A DNA stretch of 64,000 nt from Ancylomarina sp963977525 (GCA_963977525.1 CAXBPC010000004.1:142417-206416); one strand, 5' to 3'. Counted from the first letter of the stretch, positions 35,496-44,283 are shown. The notes: generated by a model not told the origin, from the letters alone. Made by a program: numbers and translations.

Positions 35496-37157
35496 ATGAA
35501 TAATGCATTTTCATTTTTAGATTACACGATTTTCATTGTTTATGGAATCGTGATTATTGGCGTTGGTCTGTGGGTGTCTCGCGATAAAGAAGGGCATCAG
35601 AAAAATGCTGATGATTATTTTTTGGCCAGTAAATCGTTACCATGGTGGGCAATTGGAGCTTCTTTGATTGCTGCTAATATTTCAGCAGAGCAATTTATTG
35701 GCATGTCGGGTTCTGGTTTTGCTATTGGTTTAGCCATTGCATCCTACGAGTGGATGGCCGCAATTACGCTAATAATAGTAGGTAAGTATTTCCTTCCCAT
35801 ATTTATCGAAAAAGGCTTGTATACAATACCGCAATTTGTCGAACAGCGTTACTCTACTAACCTGAAAACTATATTAGCCGTCTTCTGGATTGCTCTTTAT
35901 GTATTTGTAAACCTAACATCGGTACTTTATTTAGGAGCCTTGGCTATGGAAACCATCATGGGTGTTCCTATGGAATATGGTATTTTGGGTCTAGCTCTTT
36001 TTGCTGCTAGTTATTCTCTTTATGGGGGCTTATCTGCTGTAGCTTGGACCGATGTTGTTCAAGTGGTATTCCTAACTTTAGGAGGCTTGGTAACAACTTA
36101 TTTAGCTTTGAATCACGTTTCAGGTGGCGAAGGCGTTTGGGCTGGTTTCCAACATATTTACAAAGCCGCTCCTGATAGTTTTCATATGATTTTAGATGAG
36201 GCGCATACGCAATACGTCAACCTTCCTGGTATCGGTGTATTGATTGGTGGTATGTGGGTTGCGAATCTTTATTATTGGGGATTCAATCAGTATATTATCC
36301 AAAGAACGCTTGCCGCGAAATCATTAAAAGAATCGCAAAGAGGTATCGTATTTGCAGGCTTATTGAAACTGATTATTCCTTTAATCGTTGTTATTCCTGG
36401 AATTGCAGCTTATGTTATGGTGAACGATCCAGCCATTATGGCTCGCTTGGGCGATGCCGCTCAAAATAATATGCCAACGATGGATGCAGCAGATAAAGCT
36501 TACCCTTGGTTGTTGCAATTTTTACCTAATGGCTTTAAAGGAATTGCATTTGCGGCATTGGCAGCGGCTATTGTTTCTTCATTGGCATCTATGTTGAATT
36601 CAACCTCTACCATTTTTACAATGGATATTTATAAGCCATATTTCAACCCGAAGGCTTCAGATAAAAGAACGGTGAATGTGGGGCGTTTGTCAGCAGCCGG
36701 AGCTTTAGTAATTGCTTGTTTTATTGCACCATTCCTAGATGGTTTGGATCAGGCTTTTCAATATATTCAGGAATATTCAGGTGTTGTGAGTCCAGGAATT
36801 CTGGCTGTTTTCATTCTAGGTCTTTTCTGGAAGAAAGCAACCAATAAAGCCGCTATCATTGGTATTCTGTCTTCTATTCCTATTGCTATGTATTTTAAGC
36901 TGGGACCAAAAGGATGGGTTGAAGGTACGGCTATCGAAGGCTTGTTTCCATCACTACCATTCCTCGACCAGATGGGATTAACATGCCTAATTGCAATAGC
37001 AATAATTGTTCTTGTAAGTTTATTGCAAAATAAAGGAGCCGATGACTCTAAAGGCATTGAAATTAATCGAGAGACCTTTAAAACAGGTAAGACATTTAAT
37101 ATTGTATCCTATGCAATAATAGTTGTACTTGTTGCATTGTATGCTCTGTTCTGGTAA
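35496..37157 (+). CDS. sodium/sugar symporter, vSGLT-like
   Basis: A 553-residue sodium:solute symporter with about 14 membrane helices. It closely follows the pattern of Vibrio vSGLT, for example ANISAEQFIGMSGSGFAIGL (about 61-80), IASYEWMAAITLIIVGKYF, YYWGFNQYIIQRTLAAKS (about 255-272) and AALAAAIVSSLASMLNS (about 352-368), which holds the sodium-site serines. vSGLT carries galactose or glucose with sodium. The galT remnant directly upstream supports a galactose origin, though the present substrate may differ. No terminator is seen immediately after it; the GC-rich 21-bp array begins about 180 bp downstream. Confidence 0.9.
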   Translation: MNNAFSFLDYTIFIVYGIVIIGVGLWVSRDKEGHQKNADDYFLASKSLPWWAIGASLIAANISAEQFIGMSGSGFAIGLAIASYEWMAAITLIIVGKYFLPIFIEKGLYTIPQFVEQRYSTNLKTILAVFWIALYVFVNLTSVLYLGALAMETIMGVPMEYGILGLALFAASYSLYGGLSAVAWTDVVQVVFLTLGGLVTTYLALNHVSGGEGVWAGFQHIYKAAPDSFHMILDEAHTQYVNLPGIGVLIGGMWVANLYYWGFNQYIIQRTLAAKSLKESQRGIVFAGLLKLIIPLIVVIPGIAAYVMVNDPAIMARLGDAAQNNMPTMDAADKAYPWLLQFLPNGFKGIAFAALAAAIVSSLASMLNSTSTIFTMDIYKPYFNPKASDKRTVNVGRLSAAGALVIACFIAPFLDGLDQAFQYIQEYSGVVSPGILAVFILGLFWKKATNKAAIIGILSSIPIAMYFKLGPKGWVEGTAIEGLFPSLPFLDQMGLTCLIAIAIIVLVSLLQNKGADDSKGIEINRETFKTGKTFNIVSYAIIVVLVALYALFW

Positions 37158-37339
37158 ATGAATTAGAATTGAATAGGTATTTAATAGGTTCAATAATTGG
37201 CGTATTTCTTGGCTGGCTATTCCATCTTGAATGTCTACATACTTATTCAATTTATATATACTGATTCGTACTAAAAAAGGTGGTTTCTTAATTGAATCCA
37301 CTTTTTTTGTTTTCATTGTCTCGACCTATTCATTTTTTA

Positions 37340-37512
37340 CGGCGAGCGTTCAACGAACATGGGCGAGCAATTTCCAAATCGGGCGAGCACTCGGCGAAGT
37401 CGGGCGAAGGTTCAGCGGATCGGGCGAGGAGTCCCCGAACTTGGGCGAGCACTCGGCGAAGTCGGGCGAAGGCTCCCCGAAAGCGGCGAAGAGCTAGAGT
37501 TTTGGGCGAAGG
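37340..37512. repeat. GC-rich 21-bp minisatellite
   Basis: About nine units starting with (G)GGCGAG or (G)GGCGAA occur at 37341, 37361, 37381, 37402, 37422, 37443, 37464, 37485 and 37504, spaced 19-21 bp. Inside each unit a second GCGAA or CCGAA lies about half a period later, so GCGA motifs recur about every 10.5 bp. A block of 30 bp is repeated exactly (37381-37410 and 37443-37472). The tract is far more GC-rich than its surroundings. All three forward frames stay open through it; I do not call a gene. Confidence 0.8.
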
Positions 37513-37864
37513 ATGAGCTAAACTGCAACACCTTATTCCGATCCTATTTATGCTTCGCCCGTTAGGATTCTAGGCACTTTCAACTCATTTTGATCTGTTC
37601 ATTAAAGCGTGTCTGTTATCTCCATAACAAGCATATCTGATCCATTCCATTTTCCAAGGATTTGTTTCTTTCGAAAAAAGCATCCATCCACATTACCCTT
37701 ATTCGAAATATTAATTGTCTTATGGATATAGTTTTGAGAAATAGGGGATTTTCAGTGAACTCATCTCTTAGTTAAAAAGATAGAATATTTCTTAAGTTTG
37801 GATAGTTGCTCAAGTGAACAAGTGGATACAATATGATGTGTCAAGTGTTGTTAATAGATAGTAT
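37513..37864. other. intergenic region between minisatellite and AsmA-tail terminator
   Basis: About 350 bp of ordinary AT-rich sequence. TGCTTCGCCCG at 37551 is the reverse complement of the GGGCGAAG motif of the minisatellite and could pair with it. No gene or promoter is seen. Confidence 0.45.
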
Positions 37865-37901
37865 AAAAAAAGGGCTGATTCCTATGCGGAATCAGCCCTT
37901 C
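37865..37901 (-). terminator. terminator after AsmA-tail remnant
   Basis: AAGGGCTGATTCC and GGAATCAGCCCTT form a perfect 13-bp stem; on the minus strand it runs into TTTTTTT. It lies 20 bp after the stop codon of the AsmA-tail remnant and ends the agmatine deiminase transcript. Confidence 0.9.
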
Positions 37902-37921
37902 TGTTATCTTTGTCTAAAAGC

Positions 37922-37980
37922 TTAAAAAAGCTTCTTAAATAAGTCTCTGGCTTTCTTTTCTAAATCTTTTTTTGTCTTTC
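37922..37980 (-). pseudogene. duplicated 3' tail of AsmA gene (18 codons)
   Basis: On the minus strand this reads KTKKDLEKKARDLFKKLF then TAA. The last 13 residues are identical to the end of the AsmA protein at 40282-42759, and 26 consecutive bases (37934-37959) match. The remnant follows the stop of the agmatine deiminase without any gap. A lost tandem paralog of the AsmA gene, replaced by the inserted deiminase/AraC pair, explains it best. Confidence 0.75.
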
Positions 37981-39122
37981 TATTCTTTTGGTTGCTGTTG
38001 GGTTACACAATGAACCATTCCACCATTCTGGTATAAATTTCTAACATCAATACCAACTACTGTTCTTTTTGGATATAAAGTTTGAATTATTGAATTTGCG
38101 ATGGCATCATTTGGATCATTATAATTTGGAACTAGAACCTTGCTGTTAGCAATATAATAATTCACATATGATCCTTTGTATTCCAAATTAGTTCCATTAG
38201 TTGTAAGAACATTGTTTTGTGTTAATGGTACTTTAATAAATGTGTATGGCATACCATCTTTGTTTTTTGCAGAATATAATTTATCAATGTCAGATTCCTG
38301 GACATCAAAATTTAATAAATCATTTTCATTCATTGTAACTATTGTCGTTGAATTTCCAAATCGAGCAAAACCATCAATGTGCTGGTCTGTTATTTCTAAT
38401 CCAGCTTGACCGTTGAGCCAAATAAAATTAGTAACGCCATAATATTTTGTGAAAATTTCTTCAGCTTCTTTCTGAGTCATACCGGGGTTTCTATTTTTAT
38501 TTAAAATAGAACTCTTACATCCCATTAATGTTCCATGATCATCTATTTCTACACTTCCACCTTCATTTATCATTGTTGAAGTAATATCAACCAAATTTAC
38601 TCCTTGGCTGCTTGCAATTTTTGAAGGTATCGTATTGCAATTTTCAAATTCAATGGACTGCCCAGATAATTCATCAATTTTTTCACCCCAACCATTAAAT
38701 CCCCAATCTTGAATAACTAAGTTGCCATTTTGATCTCTTGTATAAATAGGACCATTATCTCTTACCCATACGTCATCAGTTTTATAGATTTTGAAATCTA
38801 TTTTTTCTAAAGAAACCTTATCAAGCTTCAAAAGCTCAATGATTCGATTCTTCTCTTTTTCGTTATAGGCTACAATGTGTACATTTTCGCTAGTTACCAA
38901 TGCATGTGTCATAGCAACCCAAGTTGGGTCCAAACTGTTTCTATATGTTATTCCATATTGATATTGGTGTGGCCATTGCAACCATGTTCCTTCATGTTCT
39001 TCACTTTCTTCAGGAAAGCTGTATTGTGCTTCTACTACAGGTTTTGTAATGTGAACTTCGTCTTTGTTACAAGACGTTAAAACTGTCAAAATTATTAAAC
39101 TTATATACATCATCTTATCCAT
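37980..39122 (-). CDS. agmatine deiminase / peptidyl-arginine deiminase family lipoprotein
   Basis: A 380-residue lipoprotein (lipobox VLTSC, Cys18) of the PAD_porph/agmatine deiminase family, which hydrolyses guanidino groups to ureido groups with release of ammonia. Motifs: HEGTWLQWPH (about 43-52), TDDVWVRDNGPIYT (about 114-127; substrate Asp), INEGGSVEIDDHGT (about 186), the HIDGFARF segment (about 248; catalytic His/Asp) and Cys372 in GGMVHCVTQQQP near the end. A lipid anchor is unusual for agmatine deiminase, which is normally cytoplasmic, and is closer to exported PAD-like enzymes. It is followed by the AsmA tail and its terminator. The AraC-type regulator gene upstream is on the same strand. 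Confidence 0.88.
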   Translation of the reverse strand: MDKMMYISLIILTVLTSCNKDEVHITKPVVEAQYSFPEESEEHEGTWLQWPHQYQYGITYRNSLDPTWVAMTHALVTSENVHIVAYNEKEKNRIIELLKLDKVSLEKIDFKIYKTDDVWVRDNGPIYTRDQNGNLVIQDWGFNGWGEKIDELSGQSIEFENCNTIPSKIASSQGVNLVDITSTMINEGGSVEIDDHGTLMGCKSSILNKNRNPGMTQKEAEEIFTKYYGVTNFIWLNGQAGLEITDQHIDGFARFGNSTTIVTMNENDLLNFDVQESDIDKLYSAKNKDGMPYTFIKVPLTQNNVLTTNGTNLEYKGSYVNYYIANSKVLVPNYNDPNDAIANSIIQTLYPKRTVVGIDVRNLYQNGGMVHCVTQQQPKE

Positions 39123-39195
39123 ATTTTTTTCGTTACGTTAATAATATTACAAAGAAATGGAATGCCATTGGCATACACTTTTCCTAAAACGACAA

Positions 39196-39999
39196 TTATT
39201 TTACGGGCACGTATATTTCAGTTCGACACCCATCTTTATTGTTGATATCATGGTCGTGTATATAGTGTTCGACTATTGGTCCATTATCGATTTCATATTC
39301 TAAATGGTAAATCCAATTGTAAAATATCTGTTGATAGGTGTTTTCAATAGAATCAAAATCACCTGAATGAGTAAATTTTAGATATTTCCTTCCAAAAATA
39401 TTTTTCGAGAGATAGTCCGCTGAATTAACCAGGCTATCGATACATGCTTCATACCTGCAGTTTGCTTTTCCAGAAATAAGAGGTTGATCCAGAATAAGTC
39501 CATAATAGTTGGTGCTATTATTGTCTTTTGTGTCCATTTCTATTGAATCCCAAAGACGATTTATTGACTCATTACTATAGTTGTAGGTGATGATGAGTTT
39601 GTAATAAACGAGCTTTAAGGGAATATGAACCAGTTCATAATCGATTTTTTTTTCATCGTCCTCATTTTGCTGAATATAGTCATCAAACAGAACCTTCTTT
39701 GTATTTCTGGCCTCAGAAGGAGTGATGTCGAAATGTTTTACAAAGGCCTTATTAAACGACGATTGATTCTCGTAGCCCACATCGTATGCAATGTTTTTAA
39801 TGGACTCGGTGGTGTAAACCAAAGCCTTATATGCATTTTCCAATCGTAGTCTTTTCTGACAATTACTAATGGTTTCATTAAAGAATCTTTTAAACAGGCG
39901 TTGACTATTTCTCTGTGAACAGCACGCCAGATCTTCAATTTCACTTTTAGTTATGGTGCTATGATAGTTTTCATCAATGTATTTTAGAATTCTTTCCAT
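39196..39999 (-). CDS. AraC-family regulator with GyrI-like effector domain
   Basis: A 267-residue transcription factor. The N-terminal AraC HTH pair (about 1-105) has NYHSTITKSEIEDLACCSQR and SIKNIAYDVGYENQSSFNKAFVKHF followed by TPSEAR. The C-terminal half (about 118-267) has the pattern of GyrI-like small-molecule binding domains, opening IDYELVHIPLKLVYYKL and ending GCRTEIYVPV, as in Rob or BmrR-type sensors. It lies 73 bp upstream of the deiminase lipoprotein gene on the same strand, so it may control it. The pair is bounded by the AsmA tail on one side and the AsmA terminator on the other and appears to be inserted. Confidence 0.87.
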   Translation of the reverse strand: MERILKYIDENYHSTITKSEIEDLACCSQRNSQRLFKRFFNETISNCQKRLRLENAYKALVYTTESIKNIAYDVGYENQSSFNKAFVKHFDITPSEARNTKKVLFDDYIQQNEDDEKKIDYELVHIPLKLVYYKLIITYNYSNESINRLWDSIEMDTKDNNSTNYYGLILDQPLISGKANCRYEACIDSLVNSADYLSKNIFGRKYLKFTHSGDFDSIENTYQQIFYNWIYHLEYEIDNGPIVEHYIHDHDINNKDGCRTEIYVPVK

Positions 40000-40200
40000 T
40001 TCAAGTGACTAAATAATTTCAAAAACGGGATCTGCTGAAAGATAAATTGCGGCTAACTTTTATAATAATCCGATAGGTTTTGTTTCTCAAATATCACCAT
40101 AAAGGGTCTTGTTATCACCCTATATTGGTGGTGATATAGCTTATTATGAGTCTAAGTAAAGCTATTAAAACTGGTTTAATATTCATATTCTAAGGATACA

Positions 40201-40233
40201 AAAAAACCTCGTAAGTGTAAACTCACGAGGTTT
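40201..40233 (-). terminator. terminator after the AsmA gene
   Basis: AAACCTCGT and ACGAGGTTT form the main stem (with a further TGAGT/ACTTA part); on the minus strand a run of T follows. It lies 49 bp after the AsmA stop. Confidence 0.85.
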
Positions 40234-40281
40234 ATTTGGTTTTCTGAATTGAATCAGCTATTTCTTAATGTTGAGAGGCTT

Positions 40282-42759
40282 TTAGAATAATTTCTTAAAT
40301 AAGTCTCTGGCTTTCTTCTCTAGTTCTTTTGTTCCTTTCTTTTTAAGCTCTTTTAAAGCAGCATCTTTGGCTTGCTTAATGGCTTTGCTTAGATCTAAGT
40401 TTACTTTAGGGTCGTCAACTGTTCCCGTAATCTTAACAGATACATCAAGCTTCTTAATCGATTTATTACCTGGAATTTTATCAAGGAATTTAGTCACATC
40501 GCTTCCTAACTCTTCTTTAGGAAGTTTCATGTCCATAGTGAAATCCAATTTCCCATCAACCGATTGGGTACCATATATTGTAGCCTGATGACCAGCAATT
40601 TTAGTGTTGAATGGTTTCACAATGATATTTCCGTTTGTAATAACAAAATCCATATCGAATTTTGAAACCGATATACGCTTGTAGCTATCATTTTTTAGAG
40701 CCTTAGCCAATGCAACAAAAGCCTTACTGTCTTTAATGATGATACCTCTTGAGTGGAATGCACCTTTACCATTTAGGGTATTCATCACAGGGTTCATCTC
40801 TTCGTTTAGCTGAGATTTAATCTTCAAATCGGAAGATACTTTTCCTTCGCAGTTTAATGCCATAGGAATCATCTTTTTAACCATACTTAATGATTCGTAA
40901 GTCGATTTGATGTCGAAATTATTAACATCTAAACCAAAGTCGAAATTAGGCTTTTTGATATCCTTAGTGCTATATGAACCATTCATGGTCATTTGACCTT
41001 TTAGCATATTCATTGAAAGGTTAGTCAGTTTTGCAACCGAATTCTTTACAACGATTAAACCCTTCACATCTTCAATCATCATCTTATCAAATTTGATTTT
41101 TTGCATGTTAGCAACAAACTTGATATCTAGATCAGCAGGAACTGGAACCACAGACATTGGAATGGTATCACTTTCAACAGCTGTTGATTCTTCTTCGGTC
41201 ATGAATTCATTCAAGTCGAAGTTTCTTGAATTCATGTTGAAATTTCCCTTAAGTGTTTTTCCTTTTAAAGCATAAGGAATATAGTTTTCCAATCTACCTT
41301 TAAGTTGAACATCTGATTTTCCAATAAGAGAATTAAAAGAATTTAAACTGATGTATTTTGGTGTAAAACTCAATACAGAACTAAGGATACGAATTCCTTG
41401 AGGGAAGTCAGGCGTTGTGAATTCAAAGTTTTTAAGCTTAAGGTCACCTTTTGCCATGAATTTTTGATACTCTTCTTTCTCAATAGCCGATAGACGACCT
41501 TTGAAACTGATATCTGAAGTTACGATACCTGCAATCTTAATACTATCCATTGGAATGGCGTGGCGAATCTTGGCGAAGTCAATAACTCCTTTACAAAGAC
41601 CGCTAATCTCAGGATCGCTCATTGGTGTTTTAATATGAATCTCAGCATCAATCGGGTTGTTAGCAACCTCAAAGTGGAATGCATTCACATCAGTAACAAG
41701 AGCATCTAAATCGCCACCAGGGTGGTTTACTTCAGCATCAATATTAATATTGTTGATTGTCTCTGGTAGATCAGGGTATTTGATATTGGCATCAGCCACT
41801 TTTAGCTTGGCACCAAAAGCTGGCATATGATCTTCTCTGTATTCCCCTTTAACAAAAGCACTCAAAACTAGATTTCCTGATGTCTCTAGGCCTTTAATAT
41901 CTTTCATGAATGCTTCTGGAATCATAGATAATAAAGATTTGAAATCGGTCTTTTTGGCATCTAGTTTGATGTCCAAGCCATATGCATCTTTCAGCATGGC
42001 AAAATTACCCATCATGCCAAATTCTAGATCGTTTAGAGTCAATTTGTTTTCTTTAAAGTTGAAAACCATATTCTCTAAATCGGCGCCTAAAGCAGCCTCT
42101 AAACCTAGATTAGCGTTATTAAGGTATTTGATACCTTCGTAATCGAAAGTGATACCTGTAGCTGTCGAATTAACGTTTAAGTTGGTTTCTTTAGCTGAGA
42201 AATCACCATTTAGGTTTAAGTCTAGATCAGCAAGAACTAAGTTTGCTTTTAGAGTAGCATCATGATATTCCAAAGCGAAATCTTCAACGCGTACTTCTTC
42301 GAATATAACTTTAAAGTCGGATGCTTCAGTGCTTTCTTCCACAACAACTTCTTCTTCAGTAGTTGATTTAGAAATATTCCAATTGGCTTTTCCTGATTCT
42401 AAAACTAAGGCATTAACTTTTGTTTTTGCTAAAACGATTACCCCAACATTAAGCTGTTCGCCCGAAATTGCAGAACCTAAATCAACAGCTGTATATAAAC
42501 TACCTACATAGGCTAAAGTATCATTTGAAAAATCACCTTTACCTACAACAGAAATACCTTGTATTTCAACAAATAGCTTTGGGAAACTTTTGAACATAGA
42601 TAAGCTAACATCTGCAATCTCAATTTTTGCATCAACAGCTTTATCCATTTCTACTTTTACTCGATCCATTATTTGATCCTTGAAAAGGTAGGGAAGTAGA
42701 GCTAATAGTAGTATAAGGACTAGAATTACGCCACCAAAAATTTTAAAGAATTTCTTCAT
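40282..42759 (-). CDS. AsmA-family membrane-anchored periplasmic protein
   Basis: An 825-residue protein starting at the ATG at 42757-42759 (MKKFFKIFGGVILVL); a further upstream in-frame ATG would add 12 polar residues before the signal anchor. One N-terminal membrane helix is followed by a very long repetitive beta-rich region typical of AsmA/TamB/YhdP proteins, bridge-like lipid carriers of the cell envelope. The C-terminal part (about 600-760) has the AsmA_2-like SMNMLKGQMTMNGSYS and FNTKIAGHQATIYGTQSVDG segments, and a helical, Lys-rich tail ends the protein. A second copy of the tail occurs at 37922-37980. A single-gene unit with its own terminator. Confidence 0.88.
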   Translation of the reverse strand: MKKFFKIFGGVILVLILLLALLPYLFKDQIMDRVKVEMDKAVDAKIEIADVSLSMFKSFPKLFVEIQGISVVGKGDFSNDTLAYVGSLYTAVDLGSAISGEQLNVGVIVLAKTKVNALVLESGKANWNISKSTTEEEVVVEESTEASDFKVIFEEVRVEDFALEYHDATLKANLVLADLDLNLNGDFSAKETNLNVNSTATGITFDYEGIKYLNNANLGLEAALGADLENMVFNFKENKLTLNDLEFGMMGNFAMLKDAYGLDIKLDAKKTDFKSLLSMIPEAFMKDIKGLETSGNLVLSAFVKGEYREDHMPAFGAKLKVADANIKYPDLPETINNINIDAEVNHPGGDLDALVTDVNAFHFEVANNPIDAEIHIKTPMSDPEISGLCKGVIDFAKIRHAIPMDSIKIAGIVTSDISFKGRLSAIEKEEYQKFMAKGDLKLKNFEFTTPDFPQGIRILSSVLSFTPKYISLNSFNSLIGKSDVQLKGRLENYIPYALKGKTLKGNFNMNSRNFDLNEFMTEEESTAVESDTIPMSVVPVPADLDIKFVANMQKIKFDKMMIEDVKGLIVVKNSVAKLTNLSMNMLKGQMTMNGSYSTKDIKKPNFDFGLDVNNFDIKSTYESLSMVKKMIPMALNCEGKVSSDLKIKSQLNEEMNPVMNTLNGKGAFHSRGIIIKDSKAFVALAKALKNDSYKRISVSKFDMDFVITNGNIIVKPFNTKIAGHQATIYGTQSVDGKLDFTMDMKLPKEELGSDVTKFLDKIPGNKSIKKLDVSVKITGTVDDPKVNLDLSKAIKQAKDAALKELKKKGTKELEKKARDLFKKLF

Positions 42760-42992
42760 TTCAGTATTTTTATATTTACAAAGTTGATTTAACAATAGAG
42801 AATTTTGTTCTAAATATTAAAATTAGGCTTTTTTAGCTTCAGAACAATTTTGCAAGACGATGTTTTAATAAAAATTAAGCTTAAATGGATAGAATTCTTA
42901 AGGCTTGCTGTTTTTTTCAATTTGTATACTGTTTAGATTCAGCTTTGTATAATGAATAAAGGGCTTTGTGTGCTTTTTTGAAGTAAAAATGC

Positions 42993-43024
42993 TTGCAGTG
43001 TTAGAAAAAAAAGCCTTATATTTG
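42993..43024 (+). promoter_or_regulatory. promoter of the tRNA-Arg cluster
   Basis: TTG at 42993-42995 and TATATTTG at 43017-43024 (TAnnTTTG, exact) are 21 bp apart, slightly more than the usual 19. The predicted start point lies about 10 bp before the first tRNA. Confidence 0.6.
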
Positions 43025-43041
43025 CATCGCAATTAAGAAAA

Positions 43042-43115
43042 GGACGTGTAGCATAACTGGATAGTGCACCTCGTTACGGCCGAGGAGGTTGGGGGTTCGA
43101 ATCCCTCCATGTTCA
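43042..43115 (+). tRNA. tRNA-Arg (ACG), copy 1
   Basis: A complete 74-nt cloverleaf: acceptor GGACGTG/CATGTTC with two G-T pairs, D stem GCAT/GTGC, anticodon stem CCTCG/CGAGG with loop TTACGGC (anticodon ACG), T stem GGGGG/CCCTC with loop TTCGAAT, discriminator A. CCA is not encoded. ACG is normally edited to ICG by TadA. Confidence 0.96.
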
Positions 43116-43178
43116 CAGAAACTCGAATTAAGAAGCAAATTGATTTCATTAAATGAATGACGTTTTGAAAACTTAAGA

Positions 43179-43250
43179 GGGTGAGAATCCAAAAGGGTTC
43201 GTAATATATTAATGACGAACGAAGTGAGGAATCATCCTTCCATGTTCACA
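43179..43250 (+). repeat. tRNA-tail-like repeat R1
   Basis: This 72-bp stretch shares about 60 bp with 43617-43691. It contains GGGTTCG, then a 28-nt insert (TAATATAT to GTGAGG), then AATC and TCCATGTTCACA. That is the T-arm and acceptor end of the tRNA-Arg interrupted inside the T loop. It lies 135 bp after the discriminator base of copy 1. Confidence 0.65.
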
Positions 43251-43328
43251 ATAAGAGCTTATACAAATAACGATTTGTATAAAATGAATCAGAAGATAAT
43301 CCGTAATTCTGATTCAAAAAAACATAAT

Positions 43329-43402
43329 GGACGTGTAGCATAACTGGATAGTGCACCTCGTTACGGCCGAGGAGGTTGGGGGTTCGAATCCCTCCATGTT
43401 CA
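43329..43402 (+). tRNA. tRNA-Arg (ACG), copy 2
   Basis: Identical in sequence to copy 1. It is preceded by a small stem-loop (AATCAGAA/TTCTGATT) also present in front of copy 3, which may guide RNA processing. Confidence 0.96.
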
Positions 43403-43480
43403 CTTTTACATTTATGCAAAAATGATTTGTGTAAATTATATCAGAAAATTTCCATTAATCTGATTCAAAAAAAATATAAT

Positions 43481-43554
43481 GGACGTGTAGCATAACTGGA
43501 TAGTGCACCTCGTTACGGCCGAGGAGGTTGGGGGTTCGAATCCCTCCATGTTCA
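43481..43554 (+). tRNA. tRNA-Arg (ACG), copy 3
   Basis: Identical to copies 1 and 2, 152 bp after copy 2, consistent with tandem duplication of a tRNA-plus-spacer unit. It is followed by a terminator. Confidence 0.96.
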
Positions 43555-43562
43555 CATATAAA

Positions 43563-43603
43563 AAAGAGAATCTTCCATATTACTTGGGAGATTCTCTTTT
43601 TTT
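43563..43603 (+). terminator. terminator of the tRNA-Arg cluster
   Basis: AAGAGAATCTTCC and GGGAGATTCTCTT pair over 12 bp (one mismatch) and are followed by TTTTTT. It lies 8 bp after the last tRNA. Confidence 0.88.
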
Positions 43604-43616
43604 ATACAAGATTTTT

Positions 43617-43691
43617 GGGATGAGAACCCATTTTGGAGTTCGTAATATATTAATGACGAACGGAGTGAGGAATCATCTCTCCATGTTCACA
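43617..43691 (+). repeat. tRNA-tail-like repeat R2
   Basis: A second copy of R1, with the same 28-nt insert between TTCG and AATC and ending in CTCCATGTTCACA. It lies beyond the terminator, ending 137 bp after the discriminator base of copy 3, nearly the same spacing as R1. Confidence 0.65.
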
Positions 43692-43746
43692 GATAATTCA
43701 TCAGAAAAGGGATTAGTTTTTTTGTGAATTATATGTGCTTTATGGA

Positions 43747-44262
43747 TTAGAAAATTCTCCTTGATGCGAGGTAACGTTTTAGCCAATAAGGATTATTCAA
43801 ATTCGATTTCATAAGGCCTTTCTTTGTTGAAACATGCATAAATAGGTTATTACCCATAAAAATGCCAACGTGACGATATCGTTTTGATGTTTTAAATAAG
43901 ACCAAATCTCCAATTCGAAGCTTACTTTTAGAAACTGGAACACCCTCTCTTAGCATAAGGCCAGTTGTTCGAGGTAAGTTGACCTTGAAAAGATGCTTGT
44001 AAGTGAATTGAACAAAGCCTGAACAGTCGAATCCTTTCATGCTCGTACCACCATATTTATAGGGAACAGCCTTGTATTTCTTATAGTGTACCTCAAGCTT
44101 ATGCTTTCTACTGACCTTCTTTTGTTGCTTTTTGGGTTCAACTTTTTCTGTTCTTAATTGAGGCTTGTGTTTGGTTGTATTTTGCTTAGTTGTATGTCTC
44201 TTAGTAGAACATGAAGCAATAGTGAAACCTATCAGGATAATGAAGAGAAGTTGTTTAAGCAT
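43747..44262 (-). CDS. NlpC/P60 peptidase lipoprotein
   Basis: A 171-residue lipoprotein (lipobox TIASC, Cys18) with a Lys/Thr/Gln-rich linker (about 20-58) and a C40 papain-like domain. The triad is visible as Cys80 in GFDCSGFVQF, His131 in RYRHVGIFMG and His143 in FMHVS. Such enzymes cut D-gamma-glutamyl-meso-diaminopimelate bonds in peptidoglycan stem peptides, here from the periplasmic side of the outer membrane. The family length is normal, about 150-190 residues. It lies downstream of the efflux operon on the same strand but is separated by 115 bp with an inverted repeat. Confidence 0.92.
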   Translation of the reverse strand: MLKQLLFIILIGFTIASCSTKRHTTKQNTTKHKPQLRTEKVEPKKQQKKVSRKHKLEVHYKKYKAVPYKYGGTSMKGFDCSGFVQFTYKHLFKVNLPRTTGLMLREGVPVSKSKLRIGDLVLFKTSKRYRHVGIFMGNNLFMHVSTKKGLMKSNLNNPYWLKRYLASRRIF

Positions 44263-44283
44263 AAATTGGTTTTCGGTGCATGA

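Noticed and set aside
37231..37565. Three overlapping forward frames of 88, 74 and 68 residues
   Set aside because: They are by-products of the stop-free GC-rich repeat; all three frames are open at once, and none has a recognisable domain or start region.
43503..43727. Forward frame running through the third tRNA-Arg gene
   Set aside because: It is a translation of a tRNA, its terminator and repeat R2.
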